Source: Acholeplasmataceae bacterium UBA5769 (lineage in GTDB: Bacteria; Bacillota_I; Bacilli_A; Acholeplasmatales; Acholeplasmataceae). From it: a stretch of DNA of 64,000 nucleotides. How positions within the stretch are numbered: position 1 is the stretch's first letter; the number at the start of each line of letters is the position of its first letter. A model generated the notes under the pieces. The model did no database searches. It saw nothing but the letters and a program-made list of their open reading frames with translations, and was not told where the DNA came from. The stretch covers positions 1 to 64,000 of the forward strand of contig DIER01000011.1 of NCBI GenBank assembly GCA_002418725.1, written 5' to 3'. Position numbers and translations under genes: made by a program. Below, one piece after another: positions 28,301-34,723 of this stretch.

Positions 28301-28505
28301 TTCTTTTACCCTGTTTGAGTCTGTTCATGTTAAGGTCATCAACCCAGAAAGAAAAGATACCTTTAAGGGCTTGAAGCCGGTATCCTATCGCCTAGAAAAT
28401 GATGTAGATTCTGTCGTTATTGAAGGTGAATATATCGAAGGACATCTTGCGGAACAAGTAAGAAATAAACACTTTAAAAACATCATCGTTACACTTAAGT
28501 CTTAA
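25377..28505 (+). CDS. Large beta-1,3-glucan phosphorylase-like protein (GH149/GH94 clan)
   Basis: The 1042-aa cytoplasmic protein has the layout of the GH94/GH149/GH161 phosphorylases: an N-terminal beta-sandwich (about 1-310), an alpha/alpha barrel, and the motif KPGWNDAMNGLPAIFGSG in which Asp640 would be the general acid. It is about 200 residues longer than GH94 enzymes, which fits GH149 beta-1,3-oligoglucan phosphorylases best. I cannot separate GH149 from GH161 by eye. It would release glucose 1-phosphate from beta-1,3-glucan oligosaccharides longer than a disaccharide, complementing the GH94 enzyme at 5157. The start is ATG 25377, 8 bp after the GH16 gene. Confidence 0.7.
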   Translation: MSSSFTFKEGRLWIDRYDQKKPFASFLPGVAGKYGIPMWVYYVNRGQLISSFGLESKDQPMLDFSPANMAYRRTEIDGFRTLLKVNGKLYEPFSSTQNQKRRMFIEMNAIGLVEEQETFSIEVKYVNVVEQPYPGLVRKVNITNKTSSPLKVEIIDGLATLWPFGTNQFMIKNMSNLAVAWFDVFNQERKMPLLKNRSTTEDTTEVEGVEAGHFYVSLDEHNEKLDVIYDPTLPFGFDTALREAKRFSEYALSDLLKEEQVSVNQLMSAFSAKALTLNDAYTFYTLFGKVNHMDELHALEQSLTFQKLSENEKNAERLIDEITKPLTIKTNYPIFDAYMKQSFLDNLLRGGYPLVFKGKDQDIIYHIYSRIHGDMEREYNNFYVEPAYFSHGNGSYRDVNQNRRNDAYFVPEAALFNIRQFMDLIQVDGHNPLTIQGSKLVIEKEDVASLVKGFKESDQKRIEKILSQPFTPGALMTHIDHHGVSLPMSRDEFLKKVMLVSRQEIQSVYGTGYWSDHWMYNMDLIDSYLNIYPDRLRSLMLTKQYRFYQNHISVYPRSIKYVINSKGEVRQLEPLFHDHEKVSKTKLVVNQTNFQKNTRGEIVKVDLLTKLIHLALIKFSSLDPELIGIMMDSEKPGWNDAMNGLPAIFGSGVTETLTLKRLIVFLMESLPMLEEDSFHMHVEFVNFFKEVVQGAKEGFDKLQDTREHFVELTRFFLDTHEVNITTKEILEGLHIMHQTILKGLDKAKKIGNGLLPTYLTYHATSYKENGGKHPVLQYPTVQVTAWSVRMLPHYLEAPATYMKQLHDPKEAKEMYEMIKKTEMYDKKLGLYQTSCSLDNETLEIGRARAFTKGWLEREACFMHMAYKYLIGILKSGLYEEYYQDMKTSMPPFMDPEVYGRSPLENASFIATSSNPNQQNHGRGFVARLTGTTSEAMTLLMLMMTGKKLFSYQHQVLRFQIKPILTADFFDAQNEVSFTLFESVHVKVINPERKDTFKGLKPVSYRLENDVDSVVIEGEYIEGHLAEQVRNKHFKNIIVTLKS

Positions 28506-28514
28506 TTAAGGGGG

Positions 28515-28530
28515 GCACGGTTTAACGTGC
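28515..28530 (+). other. Small hairpin between ribosome-binding sequence and GH3 start
   Basis: GCACG (28515-28519) and CGTGC (28526-28530) form a 5-bp stem lying between a G-rich run, GGGGGG (28510-28515), and the ATG at 28538. The hairpin either brings the G-run closer to the ATG or masks it. AGAAAG after the stem could be the alternative weak ribosome binding site. Confidence 0.45.
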
Positions 28531-28537
28531 AGAAAGT

Positions 28538-30385
28538 ATGAAAAAACTTATCATTCTTTTTACGCTGCTTCTTACTAGCTTTACTTTGATCGCTTGCAAG
28601 GATCAAATCGATACAGAAGATGTCACACCAACGTATCCAGATCATCTTTTAACGATTGAAGAAAAGGTTAATTGGTGGCTTGAAAACTTGACTTTGGCTG
28701 AAAAAGCAGGACAAATGATCCAAGCTGAACGTACCACCAACAATGGTATCACTGGTGCTACTGCGATACAAACCACAAATTACAACTTGGGGTCCATTTT
28801 AAATGGCGGTGGAAACGTACCACCTGTGAACACCGTAAGTGGTTGGAAAACGATGGCGAATACGTATCGTCAAGCCAGCTTAAAGTCATCATCAGGTATT
28901 CCAATCATCTATGGCATTGATGCCGTGCATGGACATAACAATTTAAAAAATGCCACCATCTTTCCACTCAACATTGGGCTTGCAGCTGCAAACAACAAAG
29001 AACTCATGAGAGCCATTGGTGAAGCAACAGCATATGAAGTGAGTCAAACAGGCATGAACATGAATTTTAGCCCGTCGATCGGTTTGATTAAAGACAAAAG
29101 ATGGGGGAGAACCTATGAAACGTTTGGTGAGAACCCTGAAGTCGTTTTGGAACTGATTGGACCTTATATCGAAGGGCTACAACGTTTTGGTGTGATTGCT
29201 ACTGCAAAACACTTTATCGCAGATGGCTATACGATATATGGCACAGGCATGGATGGCGGTCTTGACCGCGGCAATGTCGAGATGAGCGAAGAAGAGTTAA
29301 TTAACATTCATCTTCCTCTTTATCAAGAAGCCATCGACGCAGGTGTGAAGAGCATTATGATTTCTTATTCAAGTTTAAATGGCATTCGGATGCATGAACA
29401 TAAAACCATGATCACCGATGTTTTAAAAGGTGATCTTGGGTTTCAAGGTTTTGTTATCTCGGATTATCAAGCAACAAACGACGTGACCGGAGCGACTTTT
29501 AAAGATAAAATTATCACAACCGTAAACGCAGGTATCGACATGTTGATGGAACCTCACCAGTTTAGAGAAGCACATCAAGCGATCTTAGCTGGTGTGAATG
29601 AAGGTAGAATCACGATGGCACGGATCGATGATGCAGTTTCAAGAATTTTAACTGTGAAGTATGAGATGGGTCTTTTTGAAGAACCCGAAAACATACCAGC
29701 TGATCTTCGAAATATTGAAAACTTAAATCTTGCGCGACAAGCGGTTCGAGAGTCGTTAGTTTTACTTAAAAACAACAACGTTTTACCTTTTTCTAAAGAT
29801 CAAAATCTCCTTGTTATCGGACCAGGTTCAAACAACATAGGCATTCAATCAGGTGGCTGGACCATCACCTGGCAAGGTCAATCAGGAGATATCACCGAAG
29901 GGACAACCATTTTAGAAGCTTTTCAAGAGGTCTCACAAGGACAAATCTATACCTCGTTAAACGACTTGGATAAGGTTGATGCCGTGGTCTTAGTTTTAGC
30001 TGAGAAACCATCCGCAGAATGGTTTGGTGATTCCAATGATTTAGCCTTAGACGGTAAAACAGGTTATGTTGAAAACGTACAACTTCTCAACCAATTAAGA
30101 TCAAGCGGAAAACCGGTAATCGCTATTTTAGTATCTGGAAAACCTTTACTGATGACCGATTATATCGATGATCTTGATGGTTTTGTCATGGCATTTTTAC
30201 CGGGCACAGAAGGTCTAGGTATCACCGATGTCCTCTATGGAGATTATAACTTTACGGGTCGTCTACCGTACACATATCCTAAACTTTTGAGTCAGGTGAC
30301 AGAGACCATGCTTGATGCTTCATATCACCCATCAGCCTATTTATTTCCTTATGGCTATGGTCTATCTTATGGGGAGGTTACTTAA
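28538..30385 (+). CDS. GH3 beta-glucosidase, lipoprotein
   Basis: The 615-aa protein has a lipobox LIAC (Cys20), the GH3 N-terminal barrel (VDAV-type segment near IDAVHGHNN, catalytic region GFVISDYQA with Asp309 as nucleophile) and the C-terminal alpha/beta sandwich (LVLLKNNNVLPF, then GFVMAFLPGTEGLGITDVL). A fibronectin-III-like third domain, common in GH3, is absent; the length fits the shorter two-domain type. It probably removes glucose from beta-1,3 or beta-1,6 oligosaccharides outside the membrane. The leader has an odd hairpin next to the ribosome site. The following GH30 gene begins right after its stop. Confidence 0.87.
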   Translation: MKKLIILFTLLLTSFTLIACKDQIDTEDVTPTYPDHLLTIEEKVNWWLENLTLAEKAGQMIQAERTTNNGITGATAIQTTNYNLGSILNGGGNVPPVNTVSGWKTMANTYRQASLKSSSGIPIIYGIDAVHGHNNLKNATIFPLNIGLAAANNKELMRAIGEATAYEVSQTGMNMNFSPSIGLIKDKRWGRTYETFGENPEVVLELIGPYIEGLQRFGVIATAKHFIADGYTIYGTGMDGGLDRGNVEMSEEELINIHLPLYQEAIDAGVKSIMISYSSLNGIRMHEHKTMITDVLKGDLGFQGFVISDYQATNDVTGATFKDKIITTVNAGIDMLMEPHQFREAHQAILAGVNEGRITMARIDDAVSRILTVKYEMGLFEEPENIPADLRNIENLNLARQAVRESLVLLKNNNVLPFSKDQNLLVIGPGSNNIGIQSGGWTITWQGQSGDITEGTTILEAFQEVSQGQIYTSLNDLDKVDAVVLVLAEKPSAEWFGDSNDLALDGKTGYVENVQLLNQLRSSGKPVIAILVSGKPLLMTDYIDDLDGFVMAFLPGTEGLGITDVLYGDYNFTGRLPYTYPKLLSQVTETMLDASYHPSAYLFPYGYGLSYGEVT

Positions 30386-31711
30386 ATGACATTTAAGATG
30401 TTAGAATCACGCTTATCTGAAGGTCTTTTTTGGCAAGCAGTAAACAAGTTTAAAAGCGAACAGGTGAAACCACATGAATCATCAATATTGACCATCAATC
30501 CTCATCAAACCTACCAAACACACATAGGATTTGGTGGTGCTTTTACAGAATCAGCTGCATACACATGGTCAAAACTATCAAAAGATAAACAACAAGACAT
30601 TATCAATCTGTATTTTTCTCAATCAGGTCTAGCATACACTATGGGAAGAACGCACATCAATTCCTGTGATTTTTCTTTAGAAAATTATGATTATGTAAAA
30701 CCATTTGATAGTGAACTTAAATCTTTTGATATCTCAAGAGAAGAGGCCTATGTCATTCCCATGATCAAAGAGGCGATGAAGCATGTGCCAAACATCAAAT
30801 TATTAGCCTCACCTTGGTCACCACCCTATTGGATGAAAACCAACCAAAACATGAATCATGGTGGGAAATTATTACCTGAATACAAGCAAGTTTGGGCAAA
30901 CTATTACGTGAAATACCTTGATGAAATGTTAAAAAGAGGCATTCCTTATTGGGCAATTTCGGTTCAAAATGAACCTGCAGCTGTGCAAACGTGGGATTCA
31001 TGTATCTACAGTGCTGAAGAAGAAAGAGATTTCATCAAAGAAGCACTCGGTCCAACCATCAAAGCATACAACAAAGACATCCGTATCTTAGGTTGGGATC
31101 ATAACCGAGATATTATCGTCCAAAGAGCAAAAACACTGCTGGAAGATGAAGTGTCCGCATCTTATACATGGGGGATTGCCAATCACTGGTATGTCAGTGA
31201 AGATTTTAAGCAGTTATCCATCGTGAAAGAGATGTTTCCAGACACACACCTTATCTTTACCGAAGGTTGTATCGAAGGTGGACCCAAACCAGGTGCATGG
31301 TTAACAGGACTTCGTTATGCCAGAAATATGATTGGTGACTTATCTAATCATGTCGAGGGTTGGATTGAATGGAATTTAACACTGGATCTACAAGGTGGTC
31401 CCAATCATGTTGGAAATTTTTGTGATGCACCCATCTTAATAGATACCGATCATAATAGGTATATCATCAATTCATCGTATTATGCGATTGGACATTTTTC
31501 TAAGTTCATTCGTGAAGGTGCGAAACGTATCCATGTCGAAGGTGATTATCCAAAAGGTGTATCCATGGTTGCTTACCAAAACAAAGATCAATCCATCGTT
31601 ATGGTTTTATTAAATGAAAGTGATGAATTAAAAAAGGTAAACATTGCCATCGTACATGAGATTATGGCAGTAGAACTTCATCCACATTCGCTTTTGACTC
31701 TTTTTGAGTAA
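30386..31711 (+). CDS. GH30 glycosidase, cytoplasmic
   Basis: The 441-aa protein is a GH30 enzyme without signal peptide. SVQNEPAAV carries the acid/base Glu196 and IFTEGCIEGG the nucleophile Glu293. It is the intracellular counterpart of the GH30 lipoprotein at 9793 and probably removes beta-1,6 branches or cleaves gentiobiose-type links after import. Glucosylceramidase-like activity cannot be excluded from the motif alone. It starts directly after the GH3 stop codon (GGGGAGG ahead of the ATG) and is the last gene of the 20-kb unit. Confidence 0.85.
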   Translation: MTFKMLESRLSEGLFWQAVNKFKSEQVKPHESSILTINPHQTYQTHIGFGGAFTESAAYTWSKLSKDKQQDIINLYFSQSGLAYTMGRTHINSCDFSLENYDYVKPFDSELKSFDISREEAYVIPMIKEAMKHVPNIKLLASPWSPPYWMKTNQNMNHGGKLLPEYKQVWANYYVKYLDEMLKRGIPYWAISVQNEPAAVQTWDSCIYSAEEERDFIKEALGPTIKAYNKDIRILGWDHNRDIIVQRAKTLLEDEVSASYTWGIANHWYVSEDFKQLSIVKEMFPDTHLIFTEGCIEGGPKPGAWLTGLRYARNMIGDLSNHVEGWIEWNLTLDLQGGPNHVGNFCDAPILIDTDHNRYIINSSYYAIGHFSKFIREGAKRIHVEGDYPKGVSMVAYQNKDQSIVMVLLNESDELKKVNIAIVHEIMAVELHPHSLLTLFE

Positions 31712-31732
31712 TTCATAAAAAAAACAATATAG

Positions 31733-31747
31733 TGACATGAAATGTCA
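31733..31747. promoter_or_regulatory. Inverted repeat in promoter of second LacI gene
   Basis: TGACAT-GAA-ATGTCA is a perfect 6-bp inverted repeat placed over the -35 region of an extended -10 promoter (TGATACAAT, TACAAT at 31758-31763). Its odd-length centre without CG differs from the operators at 5048 and 11314, so it may be an autoregulatory site for a different protein. Confidence 0.5.
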
Positions 31748-31789
31748 TGTGATTTGATACAATATATGTGGAATGGAAGTGGATAAAGC

Positions 31790-32809
31790 ATGGTAACTAT
31801 TGATGAAATAGCTAAACTTTCAAAAGTTTCAGTATCAACCGTATCCAAAGCACTGAATGGGTACACGGAAATCAGTCAAAAAACGCGCGATCGCATCATT
31901 GGTATCGCCGATGAACTGGGCTACATGCCGAATGCGACCGCACAAAGTTTGGTTCGAAAGCGTTCGAATACCATCGGTGTTGTTTATGAAGTTGAATATG
32001 GTTTAAAAAATTTATTCTTCTCTGGCGTTTTAGAATCGTTTCGCAAAAATGTGGAATCCATCGGGTATGATATCTTATTGTTATCACACAATACGGAATC
32101 AGGACTAGACTATTTAAGACACTGTCAGTCCAAAAATGTGGATGCTGTTTTAGTCGTTTCTGGTGGTGATAACCAAGAATCACTTGAAAAACTATACAAA
32201 AGCAACCTCGCTGTCCTCACCCTAGATCCACACGAAAAGAGTCCGAACTCCATTTTTTCTGACTCTTATACATCCATTAGAAGAAGTTGTAAGTATTTAT
32301 ACGACTTAGGGCATAAAAAAATTGCCTTTATCAATGGTTCATACACGAACTATATTGGTCGTGAGCGTCTTAAGGCATACCTTGATTTCATGCGTGAGAA
32401 AGGTTTAGAGCCACTCTACCTTCCCGATAAGTCAAATGAATCCTATAGTTACGAAGAGGGTCATCACACGATGAAACTCCTGTTTGAAACATATGGATTA
32501 CCCGAAGCCGTTTGTTCGGTTTCTGATTTGATGGCTGTCGGTGCGATGAACTATTTGAAAGCACATGGTTTTTCTGTCCCAGATGATGTTTCCATCATCG
32601 GTTTTGATGATCTACAAGTCTGTGAGATCGTATCACCTAAACTGACGACGGTTAGACAAAACTATGAAGCCTTTGGTGAACTTGCCTGTGATACCCTTAA
32701 AGGGATGATTGAAGGCAAAATGAGAAAGATTGACCCCATCATTGTAGATACGGAAATCATTGTCAGAGATTCATGTAAAAAAAGACGCTTGAAGGAAGTT
32801 AATGAATAA
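31790..32809 (+). CDS. LacI/GalR-family transcriptional regulator (second)
   Basis: The 339-aa protein has the LacI helix-turn-helix VTIDEIAKLSKVSVSTVSKA (residues 2-21), hinge and sugar-sensing core (VSIIGFDDLQVCEIVSPKLT near 265). It sits after the 20-kb operon with its own extended -10 promoter and an inverted repeat over the -35, so it is probably self-regulated. Two LacI-type proteins in one locus could divide the tandem operators between them or sense different oligosaccharides. RBS: GGAAGTGG ahead of the ATG. Confidence 0.88.
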   Translation: MVTIDEIAKLSKVSVSTVSKALNGYTEISQKTRDRIIGIADELGYMPNATAQSLVRKRSNTIGVVYEVEYGLKNLFFSGVLESFRKNVESIGYDILLLSHNTESGLDYLRHCQSKNVDAVLVVSGGDNQESLEKLYKSNLAVLTLDPHEKSPNSIFSDSYTSIRRSCKYLYDLGHKKIAFINGSYTNYIGRERLKAYLDFMREKGLEPLYLPDKSNESYSYEEGHHTMKLLFETYGLPEAVCSVSDLMAVGAMNYLKAHGFSVPDDVSIIGFDDLQVCEIVSPKLTTVRQNYEAFGELACDTLKGMIEGKMRKIDPIIVDTEIIVRDSCKKRRLKEVNE

Positions 32810-32820
32810 AAGAATACGCC

Positions 32821-32850
32821 TTGTTTTATGGTGAACACTTAAGATATAAT
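32821..32850 (+). promoter_or_regulatory. Promoter of candidate small RNA
   Basis: TTGTTT (32821-32826), an 18-bp spacer and a perfect TATAAT (32845-32850). TTAAGAT (32839-32845) abuts the -10 and is the same motif that is repeated upstream of the response regulator gene and at 39004-39050. The expected start is near 32856, exactly at the base of the RNA's outer helix. Confidence 0.65.
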
Positions 32851-32855
32851 AACCT

Positions 32856-32970
32856 TATCGAGTTAGGCGGAAACATCATCACAACATACTTCCTTTCGAA
32901 GTCATTGTGGTTTCTTCTTCAACTCGATAGCCTTGGCTGCCATACCCCCCGCGCAGTCAAGGCGTTTTTT
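32856..32970 (+). ncRNA. Candidate structured small RNA
   Basis: About 115 nt with its own promoter and terminator and no reading frame. The outer helix is perfect: TATCGAGTT (32856-32864) with AACTCGATA (32921-32929). Inside lies a hairpin arm: 32878-32884 pairs with 32905-32911 (one G.U), a small internal loop follows, then ACTTC (32888-32892) with GAAGT (32898-32902) around CTTTC. A terminator stem of 11 pairs (32930-32940 with 32953-32963, one G.U) follows, with six C residues (32945-32950) exposed in its loop and a T6 tail. It does not resemble tmRNA, RNase P, SRP or 6S RNA. The C-rich loop suggests a trans-acting regulator that pairs with G-rich ribosome binding sites. Confidence 0.6.
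32930..32970 (+). terminator. Terminator with C-rich loop, 3' end of small RNA
   Basis: An 11-pair stem (GCCTTGGCTGC with GCAGTCAAGGC, one G.U) is followed by six T residues. The 12-nt loop contains CCCCCC. It ends the candidate RNA before the response-regulator gene. Confidence 0.85.
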
Positions 32971-33000
32971 ATAGTTGTTTTTTATAAATACATGATATAA

Positions 33001-33030
33001 TTAAGATAATATTAAGCAGTCATTTTTAAG
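33001..33030. promoter_or_regulatory. TTAAG direct repeats upstream of orphan response regulator
   Basis: TTAAG occurs at 33001, 33012 and 33026; the first two are 11 bp apart, one helical turn. OmpR/PhoB-family regulators bind direct repeats with this period. A -10-like TATAAT lies at 32996-33001. The repeats sit about 40-65 bp ahead of the regulator's ATG, compatible with autoregulation. Confidence 0.45.
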
Positions 33031-33067
33031 AAAACGAAGCGTGTTATTGAGTGTAGGAGGATATCTT

Positions 33068-33772
33068 ATGGGTCAAAAAATCTTAATTGTAGAAGATAAT
33101 GTCTTGATTAGCCGTAGTATAGAATCAAAACTCAAGGAAGAAATGTTCGAAGTCAAAGCTGTCTTTGATGGTGAAGAGGCGGTAAAGCAATTTGATATCA
33201 TCAGCTATGATGCTGTCTTGCTTGACTTGATGTTGCCGAAAGTCAGTGGAGAAAATGTGCTAAAGCACATCCGCTCAAAAGGGGATGTACCTGTCATCAT
33301 CATTTCAACCAAAGATACCGATGTTGAAAAAGCGATAAACCTTGGTCTTGGTGCTGATGATTACCTCGCGAAACCTTTTTCGATGCTTGAACTTATTGCA
33401 CGTGTCAAGGCTGTGTTAAGAAGAGCACATAAAGTAAGTGAAAAAGAAACGAAACAACGTTTTACCATTGGCAATCTCGATGTGAACTTAAGCAGTTTTG
33501 AAGTGAAGAAACACGATGTTACTGTCGATTTAACACTCAAAGAGTTCGAAATATTAAAATTATTACTCACCCATCCCGATCAAACGTTTTCGAAACAACA
33601 AATGTATCGAACCGTTTGGGGCGAAGAATATTATTATAACGATAACGTCATCAATGTCCATATCAGACGATTACGTGAAAAGATTGAAGATGATCCGTCC
33701 AATCCTAAGATTGTCATTACCATGTGGGGATTTGGCTATAAACTAGGTGATTTTGCAAAACAGGAGTTATAG
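33068..33772 (+). CDS. OmpR-family response regulator, no adjacent kinase
   Basis: The 234-aa protein has a receiver domain (acidic EDN near residue 9, phosphorylation site in DAVLLDLMLPK, Thr/Ser in IIISTKDTD, Lys in LAKPFS) and a C-terminal winged helix (VINVHIRRLREKIEDD, GFGYKLG). The start at ATG 33068 follows AGGAGG; an upstream in-frame TTG at 33041 lacks a site. No histidine kinase is next to it, unlike the pair at 34716-36200, so it is an orphan or partners with a distant kinase. TTAAG direct repeats lie upstream. A PhoP/WalR-like role is possible but unproven. Confidence 0.85.
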   Translation: MGQKILIVEDNVLISRSIESKLKEEMFEVKAVFDGEEAVKQFDIISYDAVLLDLMLPKVSGENVLKHIRSKGDVPVIIISTKDTDVEKAINLGLGADDYLAKPFSMLELIARVKAVLRRAHKVSEKETKQRFTIGNLDVNLSSFEVKKHDVTVDLTLKEFEILKLLLTHPDQTFSKQQMYRTVWGEEYYYNDNVINVHIRRLREKIEDDPSNPKIVITMWGFGYKLGDFAKQEL

Positions 33773-33837
33773 TCAAACAAAAAAGTGTCCATGTTCACAC
33801 ACATAAACCTTGGACTTTTATCTAATATCTATATAAA

Positions 33838-33867
33838 AACTGCGTTTATAATAGATGCAGTTTTTTT
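33838..33867. terminator. Terminator after response regulator gene
   Basis: AACTGC (33838-33843) and GCAGTT (33857-33862), extended by A/T pairs, with T-runs on both strands. It can end transcription from either side of the convergent pair. Confidence 0.75.
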
Positions 33868-33880
33868 AAAGGTTTTTTAT

Positions 33881-33921
33881 AAAAAAAGATCCAAACCCAA
33901 ATAAAATTGAAATGTTTGGAT
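33881..33921 (-). terminator. Terminator of the potassium-uptake operon
   Basis: ATCCAAAC (33889-33896) pairs with GTTTGGAT (33914-33921). On the minus strand the stem is followed by seven T residues. It lies 116 bp after the last gene of the minus-strand operon. Confidence 0.75.
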
Positions 33922-34036
33922 TGGATCTCGAAAATAGGTTAAAAAAACGTACTTATGTCAAAAAAACGGAATCTCATCTTGAATAAATATAATCTAAATA
34001 CTATCGATTATAACTTGATAAGAAGCACATGATTTA

Positions 34037-34723
34037 CTACTCATCTTTAAAACGATAGCCTACACCAACCTCTGTTAAAATGTAACTACTATTCGTGTTC
34101 GTTTGGCCTAACTTTTTTCGGATACTTGCCATAAACACTCTGAGCGACTGATAATCATCAACCGTATGATAACCCCATATTTCTTCTTGGATAAAACGAT
34201 GCGTTAATACTTTACCTTGATGCTTAACCAAAAGTTCGAGTAATTTAAATTCGATGGGTGTTAAATGTATATCAGTACCATTAACGGAGACAAGATATTT
34301 ATCAAAATCTATCGTTAAATTTTGATATGTAAACTCTTTTTCGGTTTGCATAGGGAGATTTCTAAGAGCTACTCTAATTCGAGCTAAAACTTCACCAATG
34401 TTGAAAGGCTTAGTAACATAATCGTTTGCACCCATATCAAGAGCACTGACTTTATCGAATTCTTTACCTCGTGCGGAAATGATAATGACTGGAACGAGTG
34501 ATACTTTCTTTATGTTTTCTAAGACTTCAAAACCATCGATATCAGGTAAGCCTAAATCGAGAAGCACTAAATCAACATGCTGGTTAATGACCACTGATAA
34601 TCCAATCGCACCTTCTTTAGCCTGCAACACGCGATACCCATTTGTCTTGAGTGCAAGAGATAAAAATCGCTGCAATACTTCATCATCTTCAATGAGTAAG
34701 ATGGTATGTTCTTGGTTATTCAT
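34037..34723 (-). CDS. KdpE-like response regulator
   Basis: The 228-aa OmpR-family protein has a receiver domain (EDD at the start, LVLLDLGLPDIDGF with the phospho-acceptor Asp, VTKPFN) and a winged helix (VFMASIRKKLGQTN, VGVGYRF). Sequence style and partnership with the DUF4118-type kinase fit KdpE. ATG 34723 is chosen because AGGAGGTG at 34733-34740 (minus strand) is 9 bp away; a longer start at 34735 would cover that site. The gene starts within the end of the kinase gene. No kdpFABC genes are present in the window, so the trk genes upstream in the same operon are the likely targets. Confidence 0.85.
   Translation of the reverse strand: MNNQEHTILLIEDDEVLQRFLSLALKTNGYRVLQAKEGAIGLSVVINQHVDLVLLDLGLPDIDGFEVLENIKKVSLVPVIIISARGKEFDKVSALDMGANDYVTKPFNIGEVLARIRVALRNLPMQTEKEFTYQNLTIDFDKYLVSVNGTDIHLTPIEFKLLELLVKHQGKVLTHRFIQEEIWGYHTVDDYQSLRVFMASIRKKLGQTNTNSSYILTEVGVGYRFKDE

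Noticed and set aside
32856..32970. Riboswitch for the response-regulator gene
   Set aside because: The structure ends in a strong terminator, but the gene starts about 100 bp further on with its own possible -10, so a separate RNA fits better than a leader.
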